Source: CAVQEK01 sp964596645
Lineage (GTDB): Bacteria > Bacteroidota > Bacteroidia > Cytophagales > Cyclobacteriaceae
Reading direction: 5' to 3'
DNA: 64,000 nt
Assembly: GCA_964596645.1 (NCBI GenBank)
Contig: CAZQVB010000016.1
Coordinates: 1 to 64,000, forward strand
Within the stretch, counting starts at the first letter, position 1; each line of letters opens with the position of its first letter. The translations under genes were made by a program, and so were the position numbers. Of the stretch, positions 9,601 through 18,423 are shown in pieces. The notes beneath the pieces were generated by a model. That model did no database searches, was not told the origin of the DNA, and saw nothing but the letters and a program-made list of their open reading frames with translations.

Positions 9601-10129
9601 CGCAGCCAGCGACAGGATAATATATGGTGATGCTATTCCAGATTTCATAGGAGGTATTACCAATAACTTCTCCTACAAAGGCTTTGATTTATCCATTTTC
9701 TTCGAGTATGCCTTCGGTCACCAGATATTCAATGCATCGCGCCTTTCGCTAAACAACGGCAACATGCAGTACAACATCACCAAGGATATGGCAGAGAATG
9801 CCTGGACGCCCGATAACTTTTCTACCGAATATGCGGTGATTGGACGAAGCAGGCCAAGCCCTAATACCAACTATGTTGAAGACGCCGGCTATTTGAAGTT
9901 GCGCAACATAACCCTTGGCTACCGATTGCCCGGCGCACTCACACAAAGCATTGGGCTCTCAAGCCTACGGCTCTATGTGAGCGGAAGCAACCTGTTGGTT
10001 TTCACAAACTATCGTGGGCTCGATCCCGATATCAACTCATTTGGTTCGGATAACCTGGCCGTTGGTATCGACTATGGATCATACCCCACCAGCCGCATTT
10101 ACCAGGCCGGACTTCAGATACAGTTTTAA
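6677..10129 (+). CDS. SusC/RagA TonB-dependent transporter with STN domain, PUL 1
   Basis: A 1,150-residue outer-membrane receptor for import of oligosaccharides. Order: signal peptide to about residue 38 (ending NAGAQ), STN signalling domain about 55-118, CarboxypepD_reg-like beta-sandwich about 137-215 with GVT/GTVTDINGNYSLEVP-type motif, TonB box EEIVVVGYGT at about 217-226, plug to about residue 350 with LKDASATAIYGSRAAGGVI, then the beta-barrel ending in QIQF. The STN domain marks it as a transducer that signals to the FecR protein upstream. It works with the SusD lipoprotein 81 bp downstream. Length and domain order are normal for the family. Confidence 0.96.
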   Translation: MKNKLLRQFIMMSKWLIYGLSLQCLFISLLMASNAGAQQIKTVYEVQVNLRTDKARLIDILSEVENSTPFHFSFVDSDIAKGEMLTLNKRKLNVGELLMQISKQTGLAFRQVNNNINVQKNTSKQMARPVEVIIDGITITGRIRSAEDSEGLPGANVLVKGTSLGTVTDINGNYSLEVPSEESVIQISSVGYITEEVVVGNRTVIDLDLVPDITSLEEIVVVGYGTTRKQDLTGSVGTVDAEELNKLPISSLNQGLQGRVAGVQVTQDNGRPGGGVTVRVRGSASILGNNEPLYVIDGFPVNSETGSDDFASNPLASLNPNDIESVNVLKDASATAIYGSRAAGGVIIITTKKGGYGKKAQISFDSYYGVQNEFDRYDVLDGSEYARNFNLALIDQESLDEPFTEADIDSIGAGTDWADAVVRDNAPIQSYQLSVSGGGENVKYFVSGNYFDQEGILSGTSFNRISVRGNTEVTSGKLQVGSNISLSKTFYGGELGNSHRSQFGGGYIDVYLSPPVLPVFNERGTYTQISPYSNNPFNNPVEIAEFLTREQNQYRILANFYANYAFTDNLSLKVSVGGDVVADYSDLFYPIGSARSQEIGRAQRSNSLSRNWLNENVLTYSNVFNEKHALTAVAGFTYQTNLADFTTTQSNGLKVNTLGYYDLAGGDQDRLNVGTAGSEWVLLSYLGRLQYGFDDRYLFTLTGRYDGSSRFGANEKWGFFPAGAFAWNLSNESFMQGFNAVENIKLRMSYGASGNTALPPYGSLTQAVSRAQGTVDGRSVANYILPRAQVGNPDIGWETNIQANIGLDFSLFDQRLAITTDYYHRRTEDLLFNAPIIPLGARDEDGLVFTNIGSMENSGVELGIQAYLLTGSDFQWDVNFNLAYQRNEILSLGSDAYGMPVDSVLYSNNLSRIGASGNDDAVRILAVGQSLGAFYVLESDGIWDTQEEIDTYSAASTNPRVGGYRFVDQTGDSLIAASDRIIYGDAIPDFIGGITNNFSYKGFDLSIFFEYAFGHQIFNASRLSLNNGNMQYNITKDMAENAWTPDNFSTEYAVIGRSRPSPNTNYVEDAGYLKLRNITLGYRLPGALTQSIGLSSLRLYVSGSNLLVFTNYRGLDPDINSFGSDNLAVGIDYGSYPTSRIYQAGLQIQF

Positions 10130-10210
10130 CAATAGGATAGAGATTTCATAAATAACATAAACAGTGAAGAAGCTGCGAGCCTGTGCAAGCGACTTACTCA
10201 CTTAAACCAT

Positions 10211-11692
10211 ATGAAAACGATGAAAAAATATATATTAAAAACGATAATTCTCGGACTGTTGCTACCGCTGACTTTCTCATGCTCCGATTTGTTGGATGAG
10301 ACACCAAAATCATTCTTTAGTCCGGAAAATGTATTTGAAGATCCTACCTCGGCCGAGTTGGCTGTCAACAGCATATACACCTTGCCTTTGGAGTTGGGTA
10401 TCGGCTATCAGGATTGGATGCTGTATGCCGAAGTCACTGCCATTCACGATATGCGACATCAGTCAACGGGCAATAGCCTGAACCGTGGCACATGGGATGC
10501 TGACAATGGCAATTGGAATAATCTATGGGATCAGGCATATTCTACCATCAACCGGGCCAATGCCGTGCTTGAAGGACTGGAAGGTTCCGAATCGTTGAGC
10601 GAAGATGTAAAGAATCGGTTGATCGGCGAATCACTTTTTCTTAGGTCTCTTCACTATTTCAACCTGGTTCGTGCCTTTGGCGATGTGCCGCTCATATTGG
10701 ATATACCTGCCTTTGATGCTCCGGGCGACTTGCGGGTAGATCAGGCTACCGTTTACAATCAAATCATAGAAGATTTGAAATTTGCTGTAGACAATTTGCC
10801 ATTGAAAAGTGAGACAGGTGCCAACAGAGCTTCCAAAGGCGCAGCGCAAACGTTGCTTGCAAAAGTGTACCTCACCATCGGTGAGTACAATCTGGTGAAA
10901 CCACTCATAGAAGAGGTGATAAACTCAGCGCAGTATGGGCTATTGGATAATCCCGCCGATGTATTCAAGGCAGAAAATGACCTTGGACCAGAGTGGATTT
11001 TTTCTTACGGTTCGTTAGGACTCGACTTCAACACCACACATCAGTTTATGATGTTCACCTTTCCAAACAACCTGAATGGAAAGCCGGACAACATCAGTGG
11101 TGTAAATAATTCGTTTGGTGGTGCCTTTGCCGTGGTCATCGTATATGAAGATCACATCGACTTGTTCGACCAAGAGAACGATAAGCGATTTGATGCATGG
11201 TATTGGAACACGCATACGCTGGCCGATGGTGAAGAAGTAACTTGGAGAGGTGGTGCCTACCTGCTCAAGAAATACTATCATTTCATACCCGGCATCACAA
11301 ATTACCGCTTCAATGCCATCAACATCCCGATATTGCGCTATGCCGAAGCATTGCTGATATACGCCGAAGCTGTTGCAAGGGATGAAGGTTTGGTGCAAGA
11401 TGCCATGGATAAATTTAACATGTTGCGTGAAAAGCGCGGATTGACACCGTCCCTGTTGTCAGACTTCGCCAGTGCTGATGAATTTGTAGATGAAATATTG
11501 CGCGAACGACGCAGGGAATTGGCTGGTGAGAACCATTCACGCTGGGATTTGCTTCGGACAGGACGATATCTGGAGGTGGTGACGCAATATGAGCGATCAG
11601 ACCATACGGAGCGAACGCTTCTTTTCCCAATTCCTCAGGCACAGATCAATATCAACAGTGCACTGACCCAGAATCCGGGATACGGCGAGTAA
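10211..11692 (+). CDS. SusD/RagB glycan-binding lipoprotein, PUL 1
   Basis: A 493-residue surface lipoprotein that caps SusC and delivers glycan. The lipobox ends at Cys24 (LTFSC) and is followed by SDLLDE, acidic residues typical of the Bacteroidota surface-export signal. Helical TPR-like segments follow, and the C-terminal part has the usual RRRELAGENHSRWDLLR and LFPIPQAQININ blocks seen in SusD proteins. Start could be ATG 10211 or 10220. It is co-directional with SusC; a sulfatase follows within about 85 bp, so sugar capture and desulfation are probably co-transcribed. Confidence 0.95.
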   Translation: MKTMKKYILKTIILGLLLPLTFSCSDLLDETPKSFFSPENVFEDPTSAELAVNSIYTLPLELGIGYQDWMLYAEVTAIHDMRHQSTGNSLNRGTWDADNGNWNNLWDQAYSTINRANAVLEGLEGSESLSEDVKNRLIGESLFLRSLHYFNLVRAFGDVPLILDIPAFDAPGDLRVDQATVYNQIIEDLKFAVDNLPLKSETGANRASKGAAQTLLAKVYLTIGEYNLVKPLIEEVINSAQYGLLDNPADVFKAENDLGPEWIFSYGSLGLDFNTTHQFMMFTFPNNLNGKPDNISGVNNSFGGAFAVVIVYEDHIDLFDQENDKRFDAWYWNTHTLADGEEVTWRGGAYLLKKYYHFIPGITNYRFNAINIPILRYAEALLIYAEAVARDEGLVQDAMDKFNMLREKRGLTPSLLSDFASADEFVDEILRERRRELAGENHSRWDLLRTGRYLEVVTQYERSDHTERTLLFPIPQAQININSALTQNPGYGE

Positions 11693-11776
11693 AGATTTGG
11701 GAGAATAGGGCTGATGGCAGTCATAGTCGTTGGCCTTATTCTCCTTTTAATTTTTCCTGAACTCCTCACTTCCTGT

Positions 11777-13255
11777 ATGCGCAGTTTTAGCTTTGCTTTT
11801 GTGGCGTTGGCACTCATGCTGTGCCTGAAATCGTACAGCCAAACCAGGCCGAATATCCTACTGGTGGTGGCCGATGATATGGGCCAGGAGCTCGGTTGCT
11901 ACGGCGACAGCACGGCCTATACACCCCATTTAGATGCTTTTGCCCAACAGCATATTCTTTTCACCAACGCGTACGTCACTCAGGCATCTTGCAGCCCAAG
12001 TCGCAGCAGCATCCTCACCGGCCTATTTCCGCATCAAAACGGTCAGACAGGTCTGTCGCATAAGGGCATCGCAATGTATCGACCGTATGAAAATATCCCT
12101 TCTTTGCTCAAGCAGGCTGGTTACGTAACCGGTATCATCGGCAAGTTGCATGTAGAACCACAAGAGGCATTCGAATTTGATTTTATGCTGGGTGGCTTCG
12201 ACTATCAAAGCCCCGGCATGTATAGGAATATGATGCCCTTTGAGGTAGAGGCCCTGAATGAGGATTTTGATACCGTATATAATCGTCACGATTTTACTCG
12301 CTACGATTTACCCGTAGTAGCCGATTCTGCTGCAGCTTTTATAGACAGGGCAGGCACGGCTCCGTTCTTTCTCATGGTAAACTATCTGGACCCGCACGCG
12401 CCTTTTTACAATCAGATCAGTGGCGTGCCTGCTCATCCGTTGCGCACACAACAGATAGAAGTGCCGGCATTTTGCCATTCCGGTGGCGACGATCTATTGG
12501 CACAAGCTACTGCATACTACAATGGCATCAGCCGATTAGATGCGGGATTCGGGCTTTTAATGCAAATGCTAGAACAGAAAGGCCTTGTAAAAAATACCCT
12601 GATCATCTTCTTGGGCGACCATGGTGCTCCTTTGCCCCGAGCTAAGACGACCTGCTATGAAGCTGGCATTCGCATTCCACTGATCGTTCATTTTCCTCAT
12701 AGAGCAGGGCATATGGTGGTGTCACATCTTGTGTCAACCACCGACATACTTCCTACAGTATTGCAAGCGGCAGGCATGAGCGCCATACCGGAAAAGGTAA
12801 GCGGCATATCATGGCAGGCGCTGCTCAGTGGTAAGCAGAGGCCACGTGATTACGTAGGCGCCGAATTTATACAGCATCAAAAAGAAGATTTGTTTCCTCA
12901 ACGTGCCATTAGTGCACACCTTTGGAAGCTCATCTACAGTCCGTTTGCTGGTGCATACGCCACCGCACTATCCTCAACTACCGATCTCGCTGATGACAAT
13001 GAAGGCCTGTCTCGCACGAGAAGAAAATATGTAAAATACGCTGCGTCACCCGAGTGGGCGCTTTATGACTTGGCCCAAGATCCATACGAGCTGATTAACC
13101 TGTCGTCCTTTGAGCAATACGCCGGTCAATTGCAGCAAATGAAACAATACCTGTATGAATGGCAGAAGCAAACAGAAGACCCACTACTAAGCAACGTCTA
13201 CAGACAAGAAATCATGAGCCGGATAGAGTCGCTCGCGGAAGAATATTTTCCATAA
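11777..13255 (+). CDS. Sulfatase, heparan N-sulfatase (sulfamidase)-like
   Basis: A 492-residue type I sulfatase. The formylglycine motif is CSPSR with Cys72, in the context QASCSPSRSSILTGLFPHQN. VVADDMGQELGCYGD near the N-terminus, FPHQNGQTG and GIIGKLHV resemble the sulfamidase (SGSH) branch, so N- or O-linked glucosamine sulfate could be the target, but in marine bacteria this branch is also used on other sugars. The second metal site is FLGDHGAPLPRAKTTCYE. The frame is open from 11714, but ATG 11777 gives a standard signal peptide (RSFSFAFVALALMLCLKSYSQ) and leaves about 80 bp after the SusD gene. Substrate is inferred only at subfamily level. Confidence 0.9.
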   Translation: MRSFSFAFVALALMLCLKSYSQTRPNILLVVADDMGQELGCYGDSTAYTPHLDAFAQQHILFTNAYVTQASCSPSRSSILTGLFPHQNGQTGLSHKGIAMYRPYENIPSLLKQAGYVTGIIGKLHVEPQEAFEFDFMLGGFDYQSPGMYRNMMPFEVEALNEDFDTVYNRHDFTRYDLPVVADSAAAFIDRAGTAPFFLMVNYLDPHAPFYNQISGVPAHPLRTQQIEVPAFCHSGGDDLLAQATAYYNGISRLDAGFGLLMQMLEQKGLVKNTLIIFLGDHGAPLPRAKTTCYEAGIRIPLIVHFPHRAGHMVVSHLVSTTDILPTVLQAAGMSAIPEKVSGISWQALLSGKQRPRDYVGAEFIQHQKEDLFPQRAISAHLWKLIYSPFAGAYATALSSTTDLADDNEGLSRTRRKYVKYAASPEWALYDLAQDPYELINLSSFEQYAGQLQQMKQYLYEWQKQTEDPLLSNVYRQEIMSRIESLAEEYFP

Positions 13256-13304
13256 AAACAAGTATTGAATGACCAATGATTATACACCTTAACCTTAACC
13301 CAAA

Positions 13305-16181
13305 ATGAAAAAAAACCTGAGAATTCTGACAGTATCCGTCTTTGCCCTGTGTTTTATATGTATCATAAATCCAGTAGTTTATGCCAATATTGGCACTTTT
13401 GAGATTTATGAATATTCCATCAGCCACAACTACAACGGCACCAATCCCTGGAACGACGTCAATATCGAAGTGCAGATGACCTCCCCCTCGGGGCAATCCT
13501 TTGACTTCGGCGCCTTCTATTATGGCAGCCAAACCTGGAAAGTGCGGTTCTCACCCAATGAACCCGGCAACTGGCGCTGGCGCTACCGCATAAACGGTGG
13601 CAGCTGGAGCAGCAACATACAGTTTACAGCCACAGCGTCAGACAGGATTGGCTTCATTGAAAAAAGCACCAGAAACCCCAAGCGCTGGGTGGTGCGCGAT
13701 ACGGGTGAGCCATTCTATGTGTTTGGTTGGCAAGATTGTATCAATAATGACTTGGATGCCAACGTGTGGTCACTTGCAGACCGCGGTGGCCTATCGTTCG
13801 GTCAGTATCTGGACGAATTTGAAGCCCATGGGTTCAACACTTTTCGCCTCAACCATGCCAATTGCAGCCCCGGCATTTTCAAAAATTATACAGAGGGCGC
13901 GGCAGGTATCTTTCCCTCCGATCGCGGACTGCTCTTTGATCGATTCTTCGAAGCCCTGCACGACCGTGGCATCAAGATCATGTTTGTACCGATCAATAAA
14001 ATACCAGATGAACCTGAATGGACACAGGCGCAATACGATAAGTACACCCAATATCTGGTCAACCGCTGGGGCGCGTATGTGGACTGGTGGGAAATTAGCA
14101 ACGAAGATGGCACCCCATTTTCTGGTAAGGTGTACTTTTCCAATGCCCTCAAGCAGTACGACTATTATCAGCGGCCGTGGGCTTCTAATCCATCTAAAGA
14201 CAAGGATGGGCGATTGCTGGATGGCTACGGCTTCGAGTCCATACATCACTATGCCTATCAGGATCATCCCGGCGATCTGGAGCGTGTTTTGAGAAATCAG
14301 AATGATGCCAACTTACCCTTTATGGTCACTGAAGTAGGTCATAAGGATCAATCGTTTGGAGAAGGCTGGCCGGAAAATTGGGCTGCTGCTGCATACATCA
14401 TGTATTTCAGCCAGCAGCAACCCATCTTTTGGCAAACATCATGGAAAGAATATTCGCGCCCTAAGTGTTGTTCAAATCTCTCCATCACCGATGTGATGTT
14501 CGACTATTTCGACTACTTCATGGATTTCGTCGGAACGGTAGACTCAGACCGACTGCGGCCCCAAGCTGTTGCCAACTCCTGGAATAGTACCGATTTGCTC
14601 ACCTTCGGTATGTCGGGGCCCGATTACTATCTCGCGCTTGCGGTGAACAATACCACCGAAACACGCAGCAATGTGAACATCACCATCAACCCGCAAAACG
14701 GTGGCACCGGCATGTGGTTCGACATATTCACCGGACAGGTGATCCGTGACAATGTGGTCGTTTCTGCGGGAGGCTCTCAGCAGTTGAGCGTACCAACGTT
14801 GCAGTCCGATGCACGCCAGTTGGTCTTTTATCTGCCGCTGAACGGCCGGCCTTGCAATGCAGGTACTCCTTCGACACCATCGGCACTTACCGCCACTACG
14901 CTCGACAAGCAAACAGTAGAACTGAACTGGAGCGATAACTCCAGCGTGGAAGAAATGTACCTTATCGAAAGAAGGCACGGATCCAACGCTTTCGAACGAG
15001 TGGGAGTAGCCTGGAAAAACGCCGAAAATTTTATAGACCGCACTGCCGTACCCGGCAGGGCATACACCTACCGGGTAACGGGCAGCAACTGTGCCGGCAA
15101 TGGCAGCAGCAGTAGCAGTACATCGGTAACAACGCCGGAATATGATGACAGGCTCATTTCCATGGAACGTATTGATCCCGTTTCACCGGGCGCAACTTAT
15201 TCTATCGAAATTCAATATGAAGCCTCTACAGCAAGAGATATTATCCTTGATTTCAAAATGGATAAAGATCCTTTCTCCACATTGGCCTCTGGCAGGGTGA
15301 GTGTGGGTGCCGGGCGTGGACGAACCACCGTATCCATTCAGTTGGACAACGATGTGCCGCTTCGACAAGATGGCTACCGCTGGCTAAGCTACCTTACAGA
15401 GGCTGGCAAGGGCTGGTCGGCGCGCATAAGCCAATTAACAGAAAACGACGTCGATTGTGTGGCACCATCAGCCCAGTTTCCTGATCCCAACAAATGGTAT
15501 TTCATTGAGAACAGGGCCTGTGCCAATGCCGCCGGTGAACACATCAGGCTCGATTCCGACAATTGTCGTACGGTAGACCTGGATTATGGCAGTGCGGATG
15601 ACAAGCAATGGAGATTTGAGCATGCAGAAGGCAATTATTACTTTCTGGTGAACAAAGCTTGTTTTAATGGCAATTCGCGGCTTGATACTGATTCTTGTCG
15701 CACGGTAGATTTGAACAACGGAGGCTCTGCCGATGACAAAAAGTGGAAAGTGGAACTGAAGGAGGGCAATTGGTATTGGCTGATAGACAAGGCCTGCGGC
15801 GAGAAGCTCGATGCATGGAGCAACTGTGATAAAGTAGGCACGAGTGCCGCGGTGAACGGGCTCGACAAACACTGGCGCTTTGTAGAGGCAGGCAACTATG
15901 CAGCACGGATAGCAGTAGGCGAGAATGTGAATATTCGGCAGTTGGAGGCAAATGCCTTAAAGGTGTACCCAAATCCTGCCAGTGCCGTGCTGAACATAGA
16001 ATCCGCAATGTTATACGAACGCGCTGACATCTACGATCTGTTTGGCCGGCTGGTACAATCGGCAGCCCTGGCACAAGGCGATGCCCGGGTGGATATATCG
16101 AGCCTGGCCAATGGCCTGTACGTACTGAGGCTGTATAACGGAAGCGGTGAATTTATACGAAAATTTGAAGTGCATAAATAA
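13305..16181 (+). CDS. Multidomain DUF5060-type glycoside hydrolase with ricin-like lectin and T9SS tail
   Basis: A 958-residue secreted enzyme. Order: signal peptide to about residue 27; DUF5060-like beta-sandwich to about 110; clan-A TIM barrel about 120-440 with WEISNED (candidate acid/base E267) and VTEVGHKD (candidate nucleophile E343); a beta domain to about 515; fibronectin III about 517-610; another beta-sandwich about 615-715; three ricin-B-like repeats of about 45 residues (728-863), each with a K/Q-x-W motif; and a T9SS type A sorting domain from about 880 (LKVYPNPAS, ending in KFEVHK). The GH family could not be assigned. The lectin repeats probably hold the enzyme on the polysaccharide at the cell surface. 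It directly precedes the GH28 gene. Confidence 0.88.
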   Translation: MKKNLRILTVSVFALCFICIINPVVYANIGTFEIYEYSISHNYNGTNPWNDVNIEVQMTSPSGQSFDFGAFYYGSQTWKVRFSPNEPGNWRWRYRINGGSWSSNIQFTATASDRIGFIEKSTRNPKRWVVRDTGEPFYVFGWQDCINNDLDANVWSLADRGGLSFGQYLDEFEAHGFNTFRLNHANCSPGIFKNYTEGAAGIFPSDRGLLFDRFFEALHDRGIKIMFVPINKIPDEPEWTQAQYDKYTQYLVNRWGAYVDWWEISNEDGTPFSGKVYFSNALKQYDYYQRPWASNPSKDKDGRLLDGYGFESIHHYAYQDHPGDLERVLRNQNDANLPFMVTEVGHKDQSFGEGWPENWAAAAYIMYFSQQQPIFWQTSWKEYSRPKCCSNLSITDVMFDYFDYFMDFVGTVDSDRLRPQAVANSWNSTDLLTFGMSGPDYYLALAVNNTTETRSNVNITINPQNGGTGMWFDIFTGQVIRDNVVVSAGGSQQLSVPTLQSDARQLVFYLPLNGRPCNAGTPSTPSALTATTLDKQTVELNWSDNSSVEEMYLIERRHGSNAFERVGVAWKNAENFIDRTAVPGRAYTYRVTGSNCAGNGSSSSSTSVTTPEYDDRLISMERIDPVSPGATYSIEIQYEASTARDIILDFKMDKDPFSTLASGRVSVGAGRGRTTVSIQLDNDVPLRQDGYRWLSYLTEAGKGWSARISQLTENDVDCVAPSAQFPDPNKWYFIENRACANAAGEHIRLDSDNCRTVDLDYGSADDKQWRFEHAEGNYYFLVNKACFNGNSRLDTDSCRTVDLNNGGSADDKKWKVELKEGNWYWLIDKACGEKLDAWSNCDKVGTSAAVNGLDKHWRFVEAGNYAARIAVGENVNIRQLEANALKVYPNPASAVLNIESAMLYERADIYDLFGRLVQSAALAQGDARVDISSLANGLYVLRLYNGSGEFIRKFEVHK

Positions 16182-16186
16182 ATCAG

Positions 16187-17590
16187 ATGTTCATCAGGAG
16201 ACCCAGAAGACACTTTTTGAAATTTCTGCTGCCACTATCTACCCTGCCGTTGCTATCAGCAGGCAATACGGTAGTAAGAAAAGGGCAAAACGGTGCTGTG
16301 TTTGCTGTAAAAAGTAAATACAATGGCACAAAGGAAGAAACGGAAAACATACAGTCGGCCATCGATGCTGCCAATGCAGCGGGTGGTGGCAGGGTGGAGG
16401 TAACGGCAGGCACTTATCTGGTTGGTTCCATTCGCCTGCTTAATGATGTGCATTTACATTTTGAATCAGGGGCCGTTTGGATAGCGACCCCTGATTTTTC
16501 ACAATATCATGAAGAGGCCTGGAAGCGCGTACTGTATGCATACCAAGCAAGGAATATTAAAATTTCGGGATACGGCCTGATCGACTGCAAAGCATGGTTC
16601 AAGCAGGAAACCCCTGTAGTGTCGGCACCCTATGCGGCAGATGCCTACGTAGGCCTCTCATTCAAAAACGAGGGAGCACCCCGTCCTTTCTTTCTTCATG
16701 ACTGCCACGACTGTGAAGTGTCCGATATAAAGCTTCAGAATTCAGGCGAATGGAGCTGTTATCTACTCGCCTGCGACCATGTGGTGGTAAGAAACGTGCA
16801 CATCCACAACAGCGCCCACTCGCGTTGGACAGACGGTATTGACATTGAAAGCTGCAACAATGTGCACATCACCGGCTGCAATATCGACACCGGCGACGAT
16901 GCCATCAGCATCAAATCGGCCAAGAGAGGCACCAAAAGATCCACCTCCAACATACTAATAGAGCATTGTACGCTGGCGTCTGAAACCAATGGCGTGCGGC
17001 TGGGCACAGAGACGTTTATGGATGTGTACAATGTCCGTATCGAAAACTGCCTGATCAAAGGACCAACGGACAATGCCCCTGGCCCCTTTTCCGGAATTAA
17101 TCTTACCATGACCCGGGGCCATGCCAATCTGTCTAATATTACTGTAAGGAACATCAAAATGCAGGATTGCCGAGCGCCGTTTTTCCTGGCGTTGCAAGCG
17201 GTATCTGAAGAGGCTTTTGAGCAGGGAAAGATTGGAGCATTTAGGAATGTAACACTGGAAAATATAGAGGCAGAAAATAATGTGTTGAAAGATCAGCCCG
17301 ATATCACTGCCATGATCATAGGCTCTGAAAAACAGCCCATTGAACAAGTAATACTGCGCAACATTGTCGTGCGCGCACGCGGCGGCTTTCGTGGACAGGC
17401 CACGGAGAAAGCGGAGGTGAAAGGGACATATTCAGAAAACAAACGCTACCACCCGGTACCAGCCAAAGGCCTATACCTAAGGCACGTCGATGGTTTGGTT
17501 GTCGAAAACTTTAGGTACATGAGTAAGGAGGAAGATGATCGGCCGGTGGTCTTTAAAAATAATGTGCGCAATGAACGGCGTGGTGAATAA
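16187..17590 (+). CDS. GH28-like polygalacturonase-family enzyme with Tat-type leader
   Basis: A 467-residue right-handed beta-helix enzyme. The GH28 acidic residues are visible: WTDGIDI (D216) and TGDDAISIKS (D237, D238). The usual GHG histidine site is replaced by ETNGVRLGTE (about 266-275), so the active site is not the classical polygalacturonase one; exo-acting or non-galacturonan GH28 members show such changes. The N-terminus reads RRPRRHFLKFLL, matching the twin-arginine pattern RRxFLK, so export by Tat is likely. The start ATG lies 5 bp after the upstream stop, which indicates translational coupling. It is the last gene of PUL 1. A uronic-acid-containing substrate is inferred. Confidence 0.85.
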   Translation: MFIRRPRRHFLKFLLPLSTLPLLSAGNTVVRKGQNGAVFAVKSKYNGTKEETENIQSAIDAANAAGGGRVEVTAGTYLVGSIRLLNDVHLHFESGAVWIATPDFSQYHEEAWKRVLYAYQARNIKISGYGLIDCKAWFKQETPVVSAPYAADAYVGLSFKNEGAPRPFFLHDCHDCEVSDIKLQNSGEWSCYLLACDHVVVRNVHIHNSAHSRWTDGIDIESCNNVHITGCNIDTGDDAISIKSAKRGTKRSTSNILIEHCTLASETNGVRLGTETFMDVYNVRIENCLIKGPTDNAPGPFSGINLTMTRGHANLSNITVRNIKMQDCRAPFFLALQAVSEEAFEQGKIGAFRNVTLENIEAENNVLKDQPDITAMIIGSEKQPIEQVILRNIVVRARGGFRGQATEKAEVKGTYSENKRYHPVPAKGLYLRHVDGLVVENFRYMSKEEDDRPVVFKNNVRNERRGE

Positions 17591-17679
17591 AATATGGAAG
17601 TTTCGTACTTTTAAATCAAGTGCATCGATGTAAATCGCTTTATTCAGAGGCAGTTTTAATATATTGCTCGTAATAAACT

Positions 17680-18321
17680 ATGTCGACGGTTAGAAAAATT
17701 TATGCTGAAAAGTCTTTTGATGACCCAGGTTTGGCATCAAAATCTCTTGTGCCCAACGAATCTTTAGTTTGGGAACAATTTTGTGCTGGTGAAGAAGAAG
17801 CTTTTGTTTATATCTATAAAGCATATTTTAATCAGCTCTATCAATTTGCTTTTCAATTCAGTTCTGACGAGGACTTCATTAAAGATCAAATTCAAGATCT
17901 TTTCATTTATATACGAGAACGCCGCAAAAACTTAAAACCTGTCGCCAATCTCAAGTTGTACCTCTTTGTGTCGTTAAAGAATCGTATTCTACGATCTATC
18001 AAGGCTTTAAAATACACCTCCTTAGAAAATGCAGGCAATTTTTTAATACAAAGCACGCCTTCCTGCGAAGAGATACATATTGATTCCGATGACGGAGAAC
18101 GCAAAGAGGCATTATTGCAAGCCTGCTTTGCGGCGATGACACCAAAGCAAAGAGAAGCCATTGTCTATTTTTATTATGAAAGCTTCAATTATGCACAGAT
18201 TGCTGAGCTCATGGGTTATAAAAATGCGAAGCAGGTAAGAAAGCTCATTTATAGGGCAGTTGACACACTTCGGCTGAAAATGGCTCCTGCCAAAAAAATA
18301 TTGTACTCTTTTTTTCTATAA
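17680..18321 (+). CDS. ECF RNA polymerase sigma factor, PUL 2
   Basis: A 213-residue ECF sigma factor. An N-terminal extension of about 28 residues precedes region 2 (about 35-105, with EEEAFVYIYKAYFNQLYQFAF). Region 4 (about 150-200) contains FNYAQIAELMGYKNAKQVRKLIYRA as the helix-turn-helix. It has little similarity in sequence to the PUL 1 sigma beyond the family fold, so the two loci are expected to answer to separate signals. The gene is AT-rich compared with PUL 1. The partner FecR gene follows after about 100 bp. An AT-rich 90-bp gap separates it from the GH28 stop codon, where the second locus appears to start. Confidence 0.92.
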   Translation: MSTVRKIYAEKSFDDPGLASKSLVPNESLVWEQFCAGEEEAFVYIYKAYFNQLYQFAFQFSSDEDFIKDQIQDLFIYIRERRKNLKPVANLKLYLFVSLKNRILRSIKALKYTSLENAGNFLIQSTPSCEEIHIDSDDGERKEALLQACFAAMTPKQREAIVYFYYESFNYAQIAELMGYKNAKQVRKLIYRAVDTLRLKMAPAKKILYSFFL

Positions 18322-18423
18322 CCACGATTTAAAAATCCATCCGAACCTATTATTGAAGAAAAAAATGGTGAGGCATGGGGTCAGAAAGCGAAAGTGCTGC
18401 TCTATCCTATATAAGACTAAAAA

